A program made the translations under genes and the position numbers. The notes below the pieces were generated by a model. The model searched no databases. It had not been told where the DNA came from and worked only from the letters and a program-made list of their open reading frames with translations. DNA of 64,000 nucleotides. Origin: Incurvaria masculella. Taxonomy: Eukaryota > Arthropoda > Insecta > Lepidoptera > Incurvariidae. The DNA lies in NCBI GenBank assembly GCA_946894095.1, contig OX335650.1, positions 21,240,001 to 21,304,000 of the forward strand, written 5' to 3'. Each line of letters starts with the position of its first letter. Positions within the stretch are counted from its first letter, which is position 1. Positions 1 to 10,356 of the stretch are shown here, in pieces.

Positions 1-298
1 CGCACACGAAGGGTTCCGTACCATCGTAAAATATTTAACACATAAAAAACAACATTTTCGTATGAGGCCCCCCTTTTAGTATTTTGAAATTTTACCTATT
101 TTTTTTATAGCGGCAAAATAAATACACACTCTGTGGAAATTTTAGCTGACTACCTATTACGGTTCATGAGATACAGTCCCGGTGACAGACGGACGGACGG
201 ACCGACGGACGGACGGACGGATGGACGTATCGACGGACGGACAGCGGAGGCCTAGTAATACGGTTCCGTTTTCACCCTTTGGGTACGGAACCCTAAAA
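1..298 (+). mobile_element. SINE-like (ACGG)n repeat, 5' cut by window edge
   Basis: First of seven copies of one dispersed family. The shared order is a CTCGCAC block, GGGTTCCGTACC, a conserved middle with ATAGCGGCAAAATAAATACA, GAGATACAG, an (ACGG)n tract here at 184-243, CAGCGGAGGC, and a 3' hairpin GGGTTCCG...CGGAACCC followed by A's. This copy enters at the CGCAC block, so its head lies outside the window. The open frame starting at 182 is a product of the ACGG repeat. I call it SINE-like because the fuller copies carry A-box-like and B-box-like sequences near the 5' end. Confidence 0.85.
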
Positions 299-1522
299 AT
301 AGCAGGGAAGTATATTATTATTCAAATAAAGGAGCTGCTATTTAATCTTCCATCGTATTTATGGGACACACCAGATTTTTACCAAACATAAATGATGTTC
401 AAGAAGTATGGAAAACATGAACTATTTAAAAAAGTGAGTTGATGTTTAGCGACAAATTCGAACTCACTCTTACCTGAATGGACCCCCAGGTACTACGAGA
501 TGATGCCCGTGCAATTAAAAACGCATTATCGAGACGAACAAACATTCCTCAGCCAGTTTGTGATGAATTACGTAAAATAAATTATATTTGGTATCGGAAA
601 TGATAAACAGCCGTCATGTTATTTAATTAAAACTGTGCACTTGATTTTAAAATGTTTTGCACATGTCTAACATTTTTTGCTGCATTTTTTGGTAACTTAA
701 TGATTTGCAGTAGTTACGTGTCATAAAATTACTAAAACTTAAAACTCAAAACAAGGTTTATGATATAGCATGTACAGTAACTACGTAAATGTCAAAGAAG
801 GGCACATCATTTACACCGGCCATGATTGCACCGGGAGGCCTATCTGTCCTATTTTCCCCGGTGAGTATTGTAACCATACCACATACACCTAAATCGGTTC
901 AGGCGTTTAAAGGTTATGGTGCAAAAAAAAACTCATTCTTTGCCTTAGGACTTTAACATTTTTTATACAAAAACAAAAAGACGTATATCATGGATACGAA
1001 TTAATAAAAAAATAAAAAAAAAAACGTGACTAGATCTACGTCTATCTCATCGTCAAATTAATTTGCAAAATTTCATTAAAGTGCATGGAACTAGATAATG
1101 CTGCTTTAAAGCAATCATCTGCAAACTTATATTAAAGTAAATAAAAATAAAAATATCACCAGGGAACAGTGCGGCGAGAGCTCTGGAAGCCGGGCGACTG
1201 TAGTAGTATTCCAGAGGTGGAGTTGAATATCTCTGCTCTGAAGTTATAAACTGTCCTTATTATCCTCGACTGCTAATCGTTATTAACTGCATTTGTGCCT
1301 GTGGCTTAGAAATCAGTTGTGCCTAAAAAAGCGATCGATCAGACGCGGCCAACTACTCCCCATAGCCATTACCTCGCTTCTCTGCAAAGACCACGAATTA
1401 TCGAAAGAGCAATGAACTCCTCAGCGATCACCAGAATGCCTTTTGTCCGAATAAATCTGCTAGGGATCTCCCAGTATAGGTACGTCTCACATGAGATGAG
1501 CAACATCGACGTACCAAAGCAA
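299..1522. other. no recognised feature
   Basis: AT-rich sequence with A-runs at about 1000-1025. No coding frame with visible domains, no clear terminal repeats and no match to other families in the window. Confidence 0.5.
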
Positions 1523-1595
1523 TTATATCGATGATGAGCAATGAATGCGCTCGAAAAACATGGCGGAGGTATGTTTATTGGCATCATCGATATAA
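1523..1595. other. imperfect hairpin, pre-miRNA-like
   Basis: TATATCGATGATG at 1524-1536 is the exact reverse complement of 1582-1594, with one more pair at 1523/1595. After a small bulge about nine further pairs (including G-T) can form towards a loop of roughly 25 nt. The total span is 73 nt with a stem of about 22 pairs, within the size range of insect pre-miRNAs. The same geometry could be a tiny palindromic repeat. No second copy was noticed in the window. Confidence 0.4.
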
Positions 1596-1639
1596 AGAAA
1601 ACATTTAGATCCGTTCTGAGCTTTCACCTGCGTGTCAAG

Positions 1640-1675
1640 TCAGGTACTCTAATTCGAACAATTTAGAGTACCTGA
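1640..1675. other. perfect 13-bp hairpin
   Basis: TCAGGTACTCTAA (1640-1652) is followed after a 10-nt loop by its exact reverse complement (1663-1675). It lies 45 bp from the larger hairpin at 1523-1595. Confidence 0.6.
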
Positions 1676-3920
1676 GCTGTCAGTTTCGATACACCCGTCA
1701 CGGCGTTCGCGCGTGCTTGCCGATTGTATAGGTGCTGATCTATGGTATAAGAAAGGAAGAATTATGCCGTCGTTTGTAGTGTAAACATGTAAAAACGATT
1801 ACGGGAAAGCCAAGACGGAAGATAGAATCACATATCACAGGTTTGCTATCGAAATTTTATCAAATGGCGTTATATTATGGTGATATGTGTGGCAGTATGG
1901 CGTACGGCGCGGTGTCGTTATCGTGATATCCGACATTGAACGACAATACTATCGGAAAAGCCGGTATCTCTTTCTAGCATACGTATATTCTATGAAGTAC
2001 TTCACTATATAATACTTATATAGGTCTCTGTCAGTAATGCATGTGTGGTGTGAGTGTGTGTGTATCGCGTTCGCCGGAGGATGGTGTTCTCTCAGACAAG
2101 TGCGCGCCCTTTCTAGCAAACATGATTTTCCTATTTAGGTCCCTCTCGCTCTCATGCAACAGAATGCGACGGATAACTGAGTGATACCAGGTTAAGAAAA
2201 AGATCTCTGATGTGAGGATTAATACGAAAGTTGCAATTTTAAATAACCTGGTTCGCGTAATGTTTTGTGTGTTAATTGAATATTCAAATCTTATATTTGG
2301 TTATAAATAGTAATATGAGTATGATATGAATAATTTAGATGGCAAAACGTTTGTTGATTAAAAATTATAACTGAGAGCGGGAAAATAAAAATTTCATGAA
2401 GGCGACATCATAGGCTAGAGGGGAAAACGAGTTGAAACGGTCTCTTGTATAATGTTTGACTCTGATGGCGCTTCTATTTGTTTTTTTAGTTCAATGATTG
2501 GCATAGAACACACTCCTATGGCTTTTCACCCAACCTGTGCGACTACGGACTGCTGACTTTCTGCCAGCAATCATATATTTCAGTCTTGAGTGACGGTTGT
2601 TCCATCAAATCCATGTCAGTGAATTACGGTGTACTGCAGTTCTCCGTGTTCTCGCAAACCTTTTCTTATCCTGCAAATATTTATTTCATCTGCTCAATCT
2701 AGGCGAGATCGATTGCTAGGCAAAAAGCGGGGTATGCCCCGATTCACTGCTGTGCTTTCCAAAATAATAACTAAAACAATTAATTTCCTGAATTATTAAA
2801 TAAACTGGAACAATTGAATGAATACAATTTCATGTTATTTTCGACCTCGTACGATGCCATTGTTCGTGCAATAGGGTGTGTGTGAGGGTGTGTGTGTGTG
2901 TGACATAAATTGCCATCCGCTCTAAACAGAGAGCTCGGAACCCCCCTCCCCGCCCCGCCCCGCCCCGCGCGTGACGCGCGCACTCCGCGTGAAAACTCAC
3001 TTTAACTTTTTAATTAAATTTCAAATTTCTTTCTCGGATCGGGAAAAGAATCCCGACCCCCTCCGCCCGCAGCCACCGCAAAATATTAGATTAATTAACG
3101 TTCGCCAAAACTTTCGAGACATTTCAGTCGAAATTAATAACAGATGCCTTTTCTTTGAAGTCGCTCATGTAAGATGATTGTTTTTTTGATGCACAAAAAT
3201 AACGAATTACATTATATTTGTGAATTGTCCTCAAGCACATGACATAAACATTGAAAATAACAAACGTAGAAATACAAAATTATCTCGAAAAAGAGATTTC
3301 GTTTGGAAGCAAGACTGAACTTTTGGCCCAAGCAACCCAAGGGCTTCATACCCCAAGAGTTTCAACAACGAAAGGTACGAATTCTTACGTGGCGTTACCA
3401 TCTAAGGGGGCGACAACAGCAGATTGCTTTCAATAATATAAGGGCGTAGGTGATACAACATTTTATCATGTTTGAATATAGCTGCAACCGATTTGAAATT
3501 TAAAAAGGAAAAATATGGTGTGTGAGTATGTTTGAAATTCGTAACAGTAAATATCTGATACATTCATGTTCATACTTTTTTAAGCATTTAACATCCAAAC
3601 AACAAAAACATCAAAGGTTTACTGATTTGTATTTAATTTATAGTTAGACCATCAATTCATTCATACATTTTTTTTATTATCGAATTTACTTGTAGTTATG
3701 TTTTTATATAATTAAATCTTTTTACTTACAGCCTTATCAAACTAAATGCTATTGGATCTTATCACGGCCTTCAGTGTATTTATTCAACAGTTCGAATTTT
3801 GCTTTTGAACTTAAAAAACCAGAAATAAAAAAAAACCACTAAGAAAATGACGTGGAAATAAAGGTTGGCATGGCGAGATAGCCCACCGGTACTCCTCTTT
3901 GCCCAAACGATGCTTAGGAT
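1676..3920. other. no gene seen; simple repeats
   Basis: Contains TG-rich runs at about 2041-2063 and 2876-2902 and a short CCGCCCCG tract at about 2945-2970. The open frames here are short and show no domain. Confidence 0.5.
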
Positions 3921-4153
3921 GAGATAAATAGTCGTAACAGAAACTAAGGTTGAGATAAATAGTCGTAACAGAAACTAAGACTAACCAAAAGTAGTACTTT
4001 GTGACGTCACTTTGAATTACTTTTAAGATTTCGTCCATACAAAATGTGTCAACGTGACGTCACAAAGTACTACTTTTCGTTAGTCTTAGTTTCTGTTACG
4101 ACTATTTATCTCAACCTAAGACTATCGAAAAGTAGCACTTTATGACGAGACAC
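3921..4153. mobile_element. CRE-palindrome element, left part
   Basis: Ends in GAGATAAATAGTCG, the terminal motif of a fold-back family whose arms read toward AAGTAGTACTTTGTGACGTCA. The left terminus appears twice (3921 and 3952). A complete hairpin runs to about 4120, with two TGACGTCA palindromes near 4002 and 4056. The element is interrupted by the SINE at 4154-4550 and resumes at 4551. It is the diverged, dispersed relative of the tandem array at 61306-62578. Confidence 0.8.
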
Positions 4154-4550
4154 ATTTTTTTTTATGCGACCTGACATTAATACCACACAACTACCGTTAA
4201 GATATTAGCCCAATACACCACATTCCCGAAGGAATTAAGTGCCATGCCAGGACCTTCCCTTTACGAGCACGGCTACATTGAACTGGATGGAAAACACGGA
4301 CAATTTTTCATTGCCGCTTCGACCATCTTTTCATCCAATGCGATGGTACCAACCCGGGCGGGCTTAAACCCTACCACCTAGTAGGGGAAGGGGACCTACA
4401 GTTTTACATGGATTCCGAACCATGGAGAAGCTCGCATTCGTGACGAAATGCACTTATCAAACTCTGAAAGAGAAAGACAGTGGTGCAAGTTGGTATTGAA
4501 CCCGGGCCGCTGGTACGTTAGGCCAGTCCCCGCGCCACTAGACTACGAGC
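4154..4550 (-). mobile_element. tRNA-derived SINE, near full length
   Basis: Read on the minus strand it starts GCTCGTAG(T)CTAGTGGCGCG, with an RNA polymerase III A-box, then a B-box like GGTTCAATACC. The body is about 300 bp and it ends ATGTCAGGTCGCATAAA with a poly-A tail (poly-T at 4154-4163 on plus). It is inserted in the CRE-palindrome element: the host sequence GACACATTTTGTATGGAC is split, with ATTTT on both sides as the probable remaining target duplication. Confidence 0.9.
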
Positions 4551-4647
4551 ATTTTGTATGGACGAAATTTCAAAGTAATGCAAATTGACGCCACAAAGTA
4601 ACTTTTCGTCAGTCTTAGTTTTTGTTTCGACTGTTTATCTCAGCCTT
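4551..4647. mobile_element. CRE-palindrome element, right part
   Basis: Continuation of the element at 3921-4153 after the SINE insertion: TTTTGTATGGACGAAAT, then the right arm through AGTCTTAGTTT to the terminal TTTATCTCAGCCTT. The CRE core is mutated here (TGACGCCA). Confidence 0.75.
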
Positions 4648-5141
4648 AGTATAAGAAAAAAGTTTTGTCTAAAAGTTATTTCAAAATCCTACTTTTTTAA
4701 ATTCTGAAACGTAAGAAAATGGAGACAATATTTAAAAGTTTTATGAAGCCAACACAAAACAAAAACTATGCAAACCCTAAACTAGACTACGAATAAAACG
4801 TGTTTGATGTAAAATATTTGTATTAATTCAATATTAAACTTTAGCAATTTGTTCAGACAAAAATTGCCTGGAATTTTCCATTTAGTCGTTTGAAGCTAAA
4901 TTAATTACTTACTCCGTTTCGAGCAATTAAAGTAATCCGCAGCTTTTTCCGCGATCGCTCGAAATTAACCCAACTCTTTCAATTCTGCAAAGAAGAGGGC
5001 TCGTTTGCCTTTCATTTGCTACAGTTTAATGAATATTAAAGTCTGAGTAAGCGTCTAACATTTGTTATTAAGGTTTACGTTCACGAGATTGCCGACGCTC
5101 AAAATTTATAGTTCGAGGAACAGTGCACGGTATACTTACAA
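4648..5141. other. no recognised feature
   Basis: AT-rich, with no open frame of note and no repeat recognised. Confidence 0.5.
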
Positions 5142-5192
5142 TTTTTTTATGGAACCCCATATGGACGGCTAATATCACACAACTACCGTTAA
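5142..5192 (-). mobile_element. tRNA-SINE 3' tail fragment
   Basis: Poly-T, then GGAACCCCATATGGACGGC and AATATCACACAACTACCGTT, matching the 3' 50 bp of the SINE at 4154-4550. It is cut by the next SINE. Confidence 0.75.
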
Positions 5193-5594
5193 TTTTTTTT
5201 TTATGCGACCTGACATGGATGGCTAATACCACACAACTACCGTTATGATATTAGCCCAATACACCACATTCCCGAAGGAATTAGGTGCCATGCCAGGACC
5301 TTCCCTTTACGAGCACGGCTACATTGAACTGGATGGAAAACACGGACAATTTTTAATTGCCGTTTCGACCATCTTTTCATCCAATGCGATGGTACCAACC
5401 CGGGCGGGCTTACCCTACCACCTAGTAGAGGAATGGGACCTACAGTTTTACATGGATTCCGAACCATGGAGCAGCTCGCATTCGTGACGAACTGCACTTG
5501 TCGAACTCTGAAAGAGAAAGACAGTGGCGCAAGTTGGTATTGAACCCGGGCCTCTGGTACGCTAGGCCAGTCCCCGCGCCACTAGGCTACGAGC
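5193..5594 (-). mobile_element. tRNA-derived SINE, full length
   Basis: Near-identical to 4154-4550, with poly-T tail side at 5193 and head (GCTCGTAGCCTAGTGG on minus) ending at 5594. It sits directly after a tail fragment of another copy, and a third partial copy follows at 5618. This points to SINE-into-SINE insertion. Overlapping open frames on both strands here are products of this repeat. Confidence 0.92.
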
Positions 5595-5617
5595 CGCTCA
5601 AAATATTATATATATAG

Positions 5618-5703
5618 TCATGATATTAGCCTAATACACCACATTCCCGAAGGAATTAGGTGCCATGCCAGGACCTTCCCTTTATGAGCACGGCTATACT
5701 GAG
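5618..5703 (-). mobile_element. tRNA-SINE fragment
   Basis: Matches the 3' third of the SINE (ATATTAGCCTAATACACC through GAGCACGGCTA). It stops where the sequence becomes unrelated at about 5704. Confidence 0.8.
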
Positions 5704-6007
5704 GCGGAAAAAGAAATTGACTTGACTTTGAATCAAAATCAAAATGCCTATGTTGCTTATCTTAATAATATGGGAAGCACAACACACGGGTAACTAAAGG
5801 ATAGAAAAGTCCAGAGTTAGAAAACGTGTTGGGTATCGTTAAATTAGACTTCAAAATTGATATGTAAAGTTCAAAATTTATTTTTTGGTGAATGCAATTG
5901 TAACATATGGGCTTCTGAAGTCGTAAAAAGTGTGTACCCCTCTAACTTTACAGCTCGGTGAAATATAATAAAAAAATTAAGGTTGTATTGATGGATAGTG
6001 AATTTGT
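5704..6007. other. no recognised feature
   Basis: AT-rich sequence between a SINE fragment and a retroelement tail. No structure seen. Confidence 0.5.
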
Positions 6008-6190
6008 CGCTTAGACCATTCTACCAAAAATGTAAATTTGGCAGTAGCCTTTAGGTATAAAATCATAATTGTATTATATCATTAATGTGGATGAAAACAA
6101 ATTATTACTTATAGACCAGTGAAGTTTCTTGACGGGTTCTTTTTCGCTGGTTGATCAAATGCGCGGATCAATTAAACTAAATAAATAAAA
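6008..6190 (+). mobile_element. retroelement 3' end, GAAGTTTCTT family
   Basis: Carries the family blocks ACCATTCTACCA, TTTGGCAGTAGC, GACCAGTGAAGTTTCTT, GGGTTCT, TTGATCAAATGCGCGGATC and an AAATAAATAAA tail. Other copies in the window end (AAATG)n. The polarity and simple tail suggest a SINE or the 3' end of a 5'-truncated LINE. Confidence 0.7.
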
Positions 6191-6207
6191 AAAAGATTCC
6201 GATGATT

Positions 6208-6240
6208 TGAGAACCTCCTCGTTTTTTTTTAAGTCGGATA
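6208..6240 (+). mobile_element. GACTTC repeat, terminal fragment
   Basis: GAGAACCTCCTCG, then a T-run and AAGTCGG, matching the 3' terminus of the GACTTC family (compare 6917-6945). Confidence 0.6.
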
Positions 6241-6381
6241 AAAATGGTATCGAAGAAATTATTTTTTATTAAATATATACTTTTTGAGAAATAGGATATT
6301 TTGTCTTGTATTCTTCCCATCAGTAATTTAATTGGCGGTATTAACTGTTTATGAAAACTTAAAATATTTACAAAAAAAAAT

Positions 6382-6945
6382 AACCGACTTCAAAGAAAAA
6401 GCACTAAAAAGTAATAAATAATTGCCATTTTTGTAGTTACGATTTTTGTTATTTTTTGAGTCGGCGTCAGCCGGGCACGCGCTGCGCCAGTCAAGAGAAC
6501 CTTTGCTGGCACCGACACAAAAAATAACAAAAATCGCAACTACAAAAATGGCAATTATTTTTTTACTTTTTAGTGCTTTTTCTTTAAAGTCGATCTTTTT
6601 TTTTGTTTTTTTTTTGTTTATTTTTAGTGAATCTTAAGTACACTTACTAATTTGTACACGTCCTTTCCAATAAAAAAAAATCACCGAAATCGGTTAGCGT
6701 TATATTGAGTTATTCGTCCATTTGTCGTGCACATCTTAATAGAAATTTAAGACTTATATGATTTTCTCATCGATATCATTATCACAACTTAACCAAATTA
6801 AAATGCGACCACTTGGGAAGCACTAGCTTTCATTTAAAAAAATAATCATCAAAATCGGTTCACCCAGGCAAAAGTTATGAGGTAACAAACTATAAAAAAA
6901 AACATACAGACAAATTGAGAACCTCCTCCTTTTTTAAAGTCGGTT
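6382..6945 (+). mobile_element. GACTTC palindromic repeat, loop without TTAGG
   Basis: Begins AACCGACTTCAAAG and ends CTTTTTTAAAGTCGGTT, giving terminal inverted repeats. Its first ~220 bp are a second, nested palindrome: arms from AACCGACTTC to TTTTTGAGTCGG fold back on themselves around a ~60-nt loop (GTCAGCCGGG...CTGGC). The remaining ~340 bp contain TCACCGAAATCGGTTAGCG and AAATCGGTTCACCCAGG. No coding capacity. In this copy the loop has AACCT only once, whereas the copies at 16376 and 53310 have an expanded tract there. Confidence 0.85.
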
Positions 6946-7407
6946 GAAAATATGACTGTGCGCCTGTATGCCATGAGTTAAATATAGTAATCCTGTATTT
7001 CTTTTAAGATGTGACATCATTCCTACGTCATAAAATCTCACACGTGGCAAGCAAGTAACTTTTCATGTGTGAGAAATGAACTGAGCCGACAACGTAATTA
7101 GATTCCCAGCTGAGCACACATTATTAGAACCGGAGTCGGCCCGATACTGTGGGAACACCGAAGCATTATCCGACTTATCTAAATATTTAAACCGATTTTA
7201 TTTAAAAAAATGTAACATTTTTCGCCACTGTTCGGATCTCCGGGGCAGCCTCCGAATCGGCGGTTCGCTTTAAACACCTGATGTACTCAACAATAAGGCT
7301 ACGCTATGAATGTATTACTTTCTCTATCGAGGCCACTGAAAAGAAAGAGAGGAGAGGAGGCCCTAAATTATTTGAATATCCGGAGACAAAAATTCAAAAA
7401 GATTTCT
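6946..7407. other. no recognised feature
   Basis: Unassigned sequence between two mobile elements. Confidence 0.5.
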
Positions 7408-7744
7408 TTAAGGCGGCCCAACCCGGCGGGCCTAACTCATTCGCGGGCACGGTACAAAACCGTGCTGTTGCGCTCTGGAACCTTCTCTTTTTCAAAGAAT
7501 AAGACAGGCTCCATGATGAGGAAGATGCAACATCTCCATAAAAAAGAAAACGCGCGAAAAAATCGAACTTTCGGACCTTATAACTTAGAAACCAAACACA
7601 ATTTTACAATGCCAATGGTCATCAGACATCTAGTTCGATCAAATAAAGCTATTTTGAGCAAAATTTTGGATCTCTGACAAGAAATATGGGCGTGATCTTC
7701 TTTCCCCTTCTGTATGGGGAGACGAGCGGGTTGGGCCACCTTAA
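7408..7744 (-). mobile_element. TTAA-flanked MITE, internally deleted
   Basis: Flanked by TTAA on both sides, with terminal inverted repeats GGCGGCCCAACCCG / CGGGTTGGGCCACC. It is a deleted, minus-oriented version of the ~545-bp family seen complete at 12155 and 18799. The body matches (ACGGTACAAAACCGTGCTG, GAACTTTCGGACCTTATAAC, CATCAGACATCTAGTTCGATC). The right TTAA is shared with the next element. Confidence 0.88.
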
Positions 7745-8234
7745 GGTGGCCCAACCCGCTCGTCTCCCCAAGGTAAATAGCTTTATTTGATCGAACTAGA
7801 TGTCTGATGACCATTGGCATTGTAAAATTGTGTTTGGTTTCTAAGTTATAAGGTCCGAAAGTTCGAATTTTTCGCGCGTTTTATACAATAACTTTGGAGG
7901 TGGATTACGTAATGATAAAGTAAGAACATCGTAAAAAGATTAGTCATCAGACATAGCTTATTTAATCAAGATTTATGATCTATTTGGTTTTTGTTAGATT
8001 TTTGACTACAGCGGTCGTTGTTTACTTTTAGCTATAAGTCGTTTTGAAATTAAAATTTTCGTAAATCTTACCAAATCATACACTATGCACATTGTCTTTT
8101 TTGTGGACATGTTGCATCTTCCTCATCACGGAGCCTGTCTTATTCTTTGAAACAGAGAAGGTCCTAGAGCGCAACAGTACGGTTTTGTACCGTGCCCGCG
8201 AATGAGTTATGCCCGCCGGGTTGGGCCACCTTAA
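7741..8234 (+). mobile_element. TTAA-flanked MITE, head-to-head with the previous copy
   Basis: Starts TTAAGGTGGCCCAACCCGCT and ends CCGGGTTGGGCCACCTTAA. It is in opposite orientation to 7408-7744, so the pair forms a large inverted repeat centred on one shared TTAA. About 60 bp after the first terminus are missing relative to full copies. Confidence 0.88.
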
Positions 8235-8319
8235 GGGCCCAACCCGCTCAACTAACTCCCCGGGCATTGCAAAATTGTGTTTGGTTTCTAAGTTATAAGG
8301 TCCGAAAGTTCGAATTTAT
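8231..8319 (+). mobile_element. TTAA MITE fragment
   Basis: Starts at the right TTAA of the preceding element (TTAAGGGCCCAACCCGCTC), then jumps to GGCATTGCAAAATTGTG and stops at GAATTTATCGCAG. An internal and a 3' deletion are visible. Confidence 0.8.
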
Positions 8320-8425
8320 CGCAGTATGTATGGACAGTATCGAAAGAACTCCGTGCTGTTCACTTAAAGTGACGTGTTTAAACAATGATTAACTCAGCCA
8401 CATCTTCGGCTAAGTAAATCTCTCG
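8320..8425 (+). mobile_element. GTGACGTGTTT family MITE, partial
   Basis: TATGGACAGTATCGAAAGAAC, then TTCACTTAAAGTGACGTGTTT and GATTAACTCAGCC match the family seen complete at 25855-26015 and 37976-38135. The 5' half is absent; it abuts a broken TTAA element. Confidence 0.7.
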
Positions 8426-8450
8426 ATGCATTGACTTATTTGTATCTTTA

Positions 8451-8971
8451 TTAAGGTGGCCCATCCCGCTCAACTCCCCATACAAACGGGGAAAGAAGAT
8501 CACGCCCATATTTCTTGTCAGAGATCCCAAATTTTGCTCAAAATAGCTTTATTATTTGATCGAACTAGATGTCTGATGACCGTTGGCATTGTAAAATTGC
8601 GTTTGGTTTCTAAGTCATAAGGTCCGAAATTTCTTTGGATAATAACTTTGGTGGTTTCTTCTAAAATCTTAAAAAGATTAGTCATCGGACATAGCTTATT
8701 TAATCAAGATTTATAATCTATTTGGTTTTTGTTAGATTTTTGACTACAGCAGTCGTAGTTTACTTTTAGCTATAGGTTGTTTTGAAATCAAAATTTTCGT
8801 AAATCTTACCAAATCATACACTATACACATTGTCTTTTTTGTGGACATGTTGCATCTTCCTCATAACTGCGCCTGTCTTTTCTTTGAAACAGAGAAGGTC
8901 CCAGAGCGCAATAGCACGGTTATGTACAGTGCCCGCGAATGAGTTAGTCCCGCCGGGTTGGGCCACCTTAA
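8451..8971 (+). mobile_element. TTAA-flanked MITE, full length
   Basis: 521 bp from TTAAGGTGGCCCATCCCGCT to CCGGGTTGGGCCACCTTAA. No coding potential. The 4-bp TTAA target is typical of piggyBac, Kolobok and Sola3 superfamilies. The GG...CC termini differ from the CCC start of most piggyBac ends, so the superfamily is left open. Confidence 0.9.
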
Positions 8972-9889
8972 CAACGTATTGCACTAGCTATTCAGCGGGG
9001 TAATGCAGCAAGCATTCTGGGGCAGTTTTCGGCAAAACTTAGAATAAAAATTAGAGTAGATATTTATTTTTATGTAGTTTAATTTTATTTCAATAGTTTT
9101 AGTAAATGTTTGGTTAACTACTTTAGTAAAAATGGTGTTGCTCAATTTAATTTGACCACAAGTATTTTAAAAATAAAATATACACTTTTTAAGAATTTAA
9201 ATTATCTTTATGCACCCGATAACACTTATTAAATTATTTAAAAGTATTTAAGCACTGTGCTTTATTATACACATGACTTATACACGTGACATGATTTTCA
9301 CTAAACAAACTTTTTTCAGTATTGCAACAATAAACAAACTGCTTCAGCATTTCCATGATGAACCGTTTTCAGTATTTCCATAATAAACCAACTGTTTTCA
9401 TTGGTGCCAAAATGAAAAAACTTCTTGCATCAGTATTTTGCACAAGCTAAGCATAAAGTACAAATTTCACTTTCAGCTTACACAAATCGTTGTTTTTGCG
9501 CCCAAGCATTCAGTTTTCAAATTACATTAAAAAAATATGTTTTTACTGACCTGATAAGAAAAATATAATTATCATACCAATAATATTTTCTCGTGGTCTC
9601 CATACATTTAATTGAAGCCAGTTTGTATGGGCACGGCGGAAAACAGGGGAAATTTTGTTGTAATACATTTTTACAAAATAAGTAGGTACCTACTTCCTAT
9701 TACCGGACATTCCGTAAACTATCCCGAAAACCTTTCCATTACATTTCGTAACGAAGGGACCTGTGCCATTCTATTCTCCTTGGAACAATTTTGATTGGCG
9801 TTTTTTAGATCAATCAATGCGCTAGTAGTTATCCAGTTAGGCAAGTTCAACAATACCTAACCTAACCTAACGAGTGAGAAGAAGGTCTT
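8972..9889. other. no gene; weak tandem repeat
   Basis: A degenerate repeat of about 25-30 bp (CAGTATTTCCATAATAAACC and variants) lies at roughly 9317-9405. Three CCTAA units occur at about 9854-9869, just before the LINE remnant. Confidence 0.5.
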
Positions 9890-10356
9890 GCGTGGAGTAT
9901 TGTTCGCATTTGTGGGACGGCTCAGCTAAGTGCTTGGCTCCCTGGACTCGACACAGCGTCGTGCCGTGTGTCTCGTCGACGACCCCGAGGTATCCCTAAA
10001 TTGCGGGACCCTTCAACTCCGAAGGGATGTAGGGTCTCTCGCTGTATTCTATCGCCTTTACCATGGAGAATGGTCTTCGGAGCTGCACAACGTGGTCCCT
10101 CCGTCCCCTTTCTACCACCGCACAATGCGGACCAGGCAGGGAATGAATGCATCGATTCACTGTCAACATTCCCAAAATAAGAACCCACCGATCGTTTAGA
10201 TCTTTAATCTGTAGGGTCGGTAAACTATGAAATGACACCCTGCCGAAGTTTTGCCCTCAAAGTAGAACCTGGGGTCCTTCAAACGTGTTGTGAAGAAGCA
10301 CCTGGCCGGCCGGCATGGTTTTCGCAGCCCCTGTGAAAGTGCGCCACATGCCGCGC
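9890..10356 (+). pseudogene. non-LTR retrotransposon ORF2 C-terminus, decayed
   Basis: Frame-broken remains of the extreme C-terminal part of a LINE reverse-transcriptase ORF. One frame gives HLWDGSAK; after a one-base shift the frame at 9930 gives SLDSTQRRAV..DDP, then LRRDVGSLAVFYRLYHGE and FYHRTMRTRQG. Further on, SFKRVVKKHLAGRHGF appears at about 10276-10330. This order (LD..QRRA, hydrophobic FYRLYHGECS-like block, R..TR, FK..V..HL.GR) is characteristic of LINE tails common in moths. At least one frameshift and internal stops show it is dead. A related tail lies at 47572-47770 (and its duplicate). It ends exactly where the TTAA element at 10357 begins. Confidence 0.75.

Noticed and set aside
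182..391. Asp/Gly/Arg/Thr-repeat protein (also 30130-30428)
   Set aside because: Translation of the (ACGG)n core of the SINE-like repeat.
5243..5497. Overlapping ~80-codon frames on both strands (also 45591-45839, 60020-60292)
   Set aside because: They lie entirely inside tRNA-derived SINE bodies.
7306..7677. 123-codon frame
   Set aside because: Most of it is a TTAA MITE read through; the amino acid sequence shows no domain.
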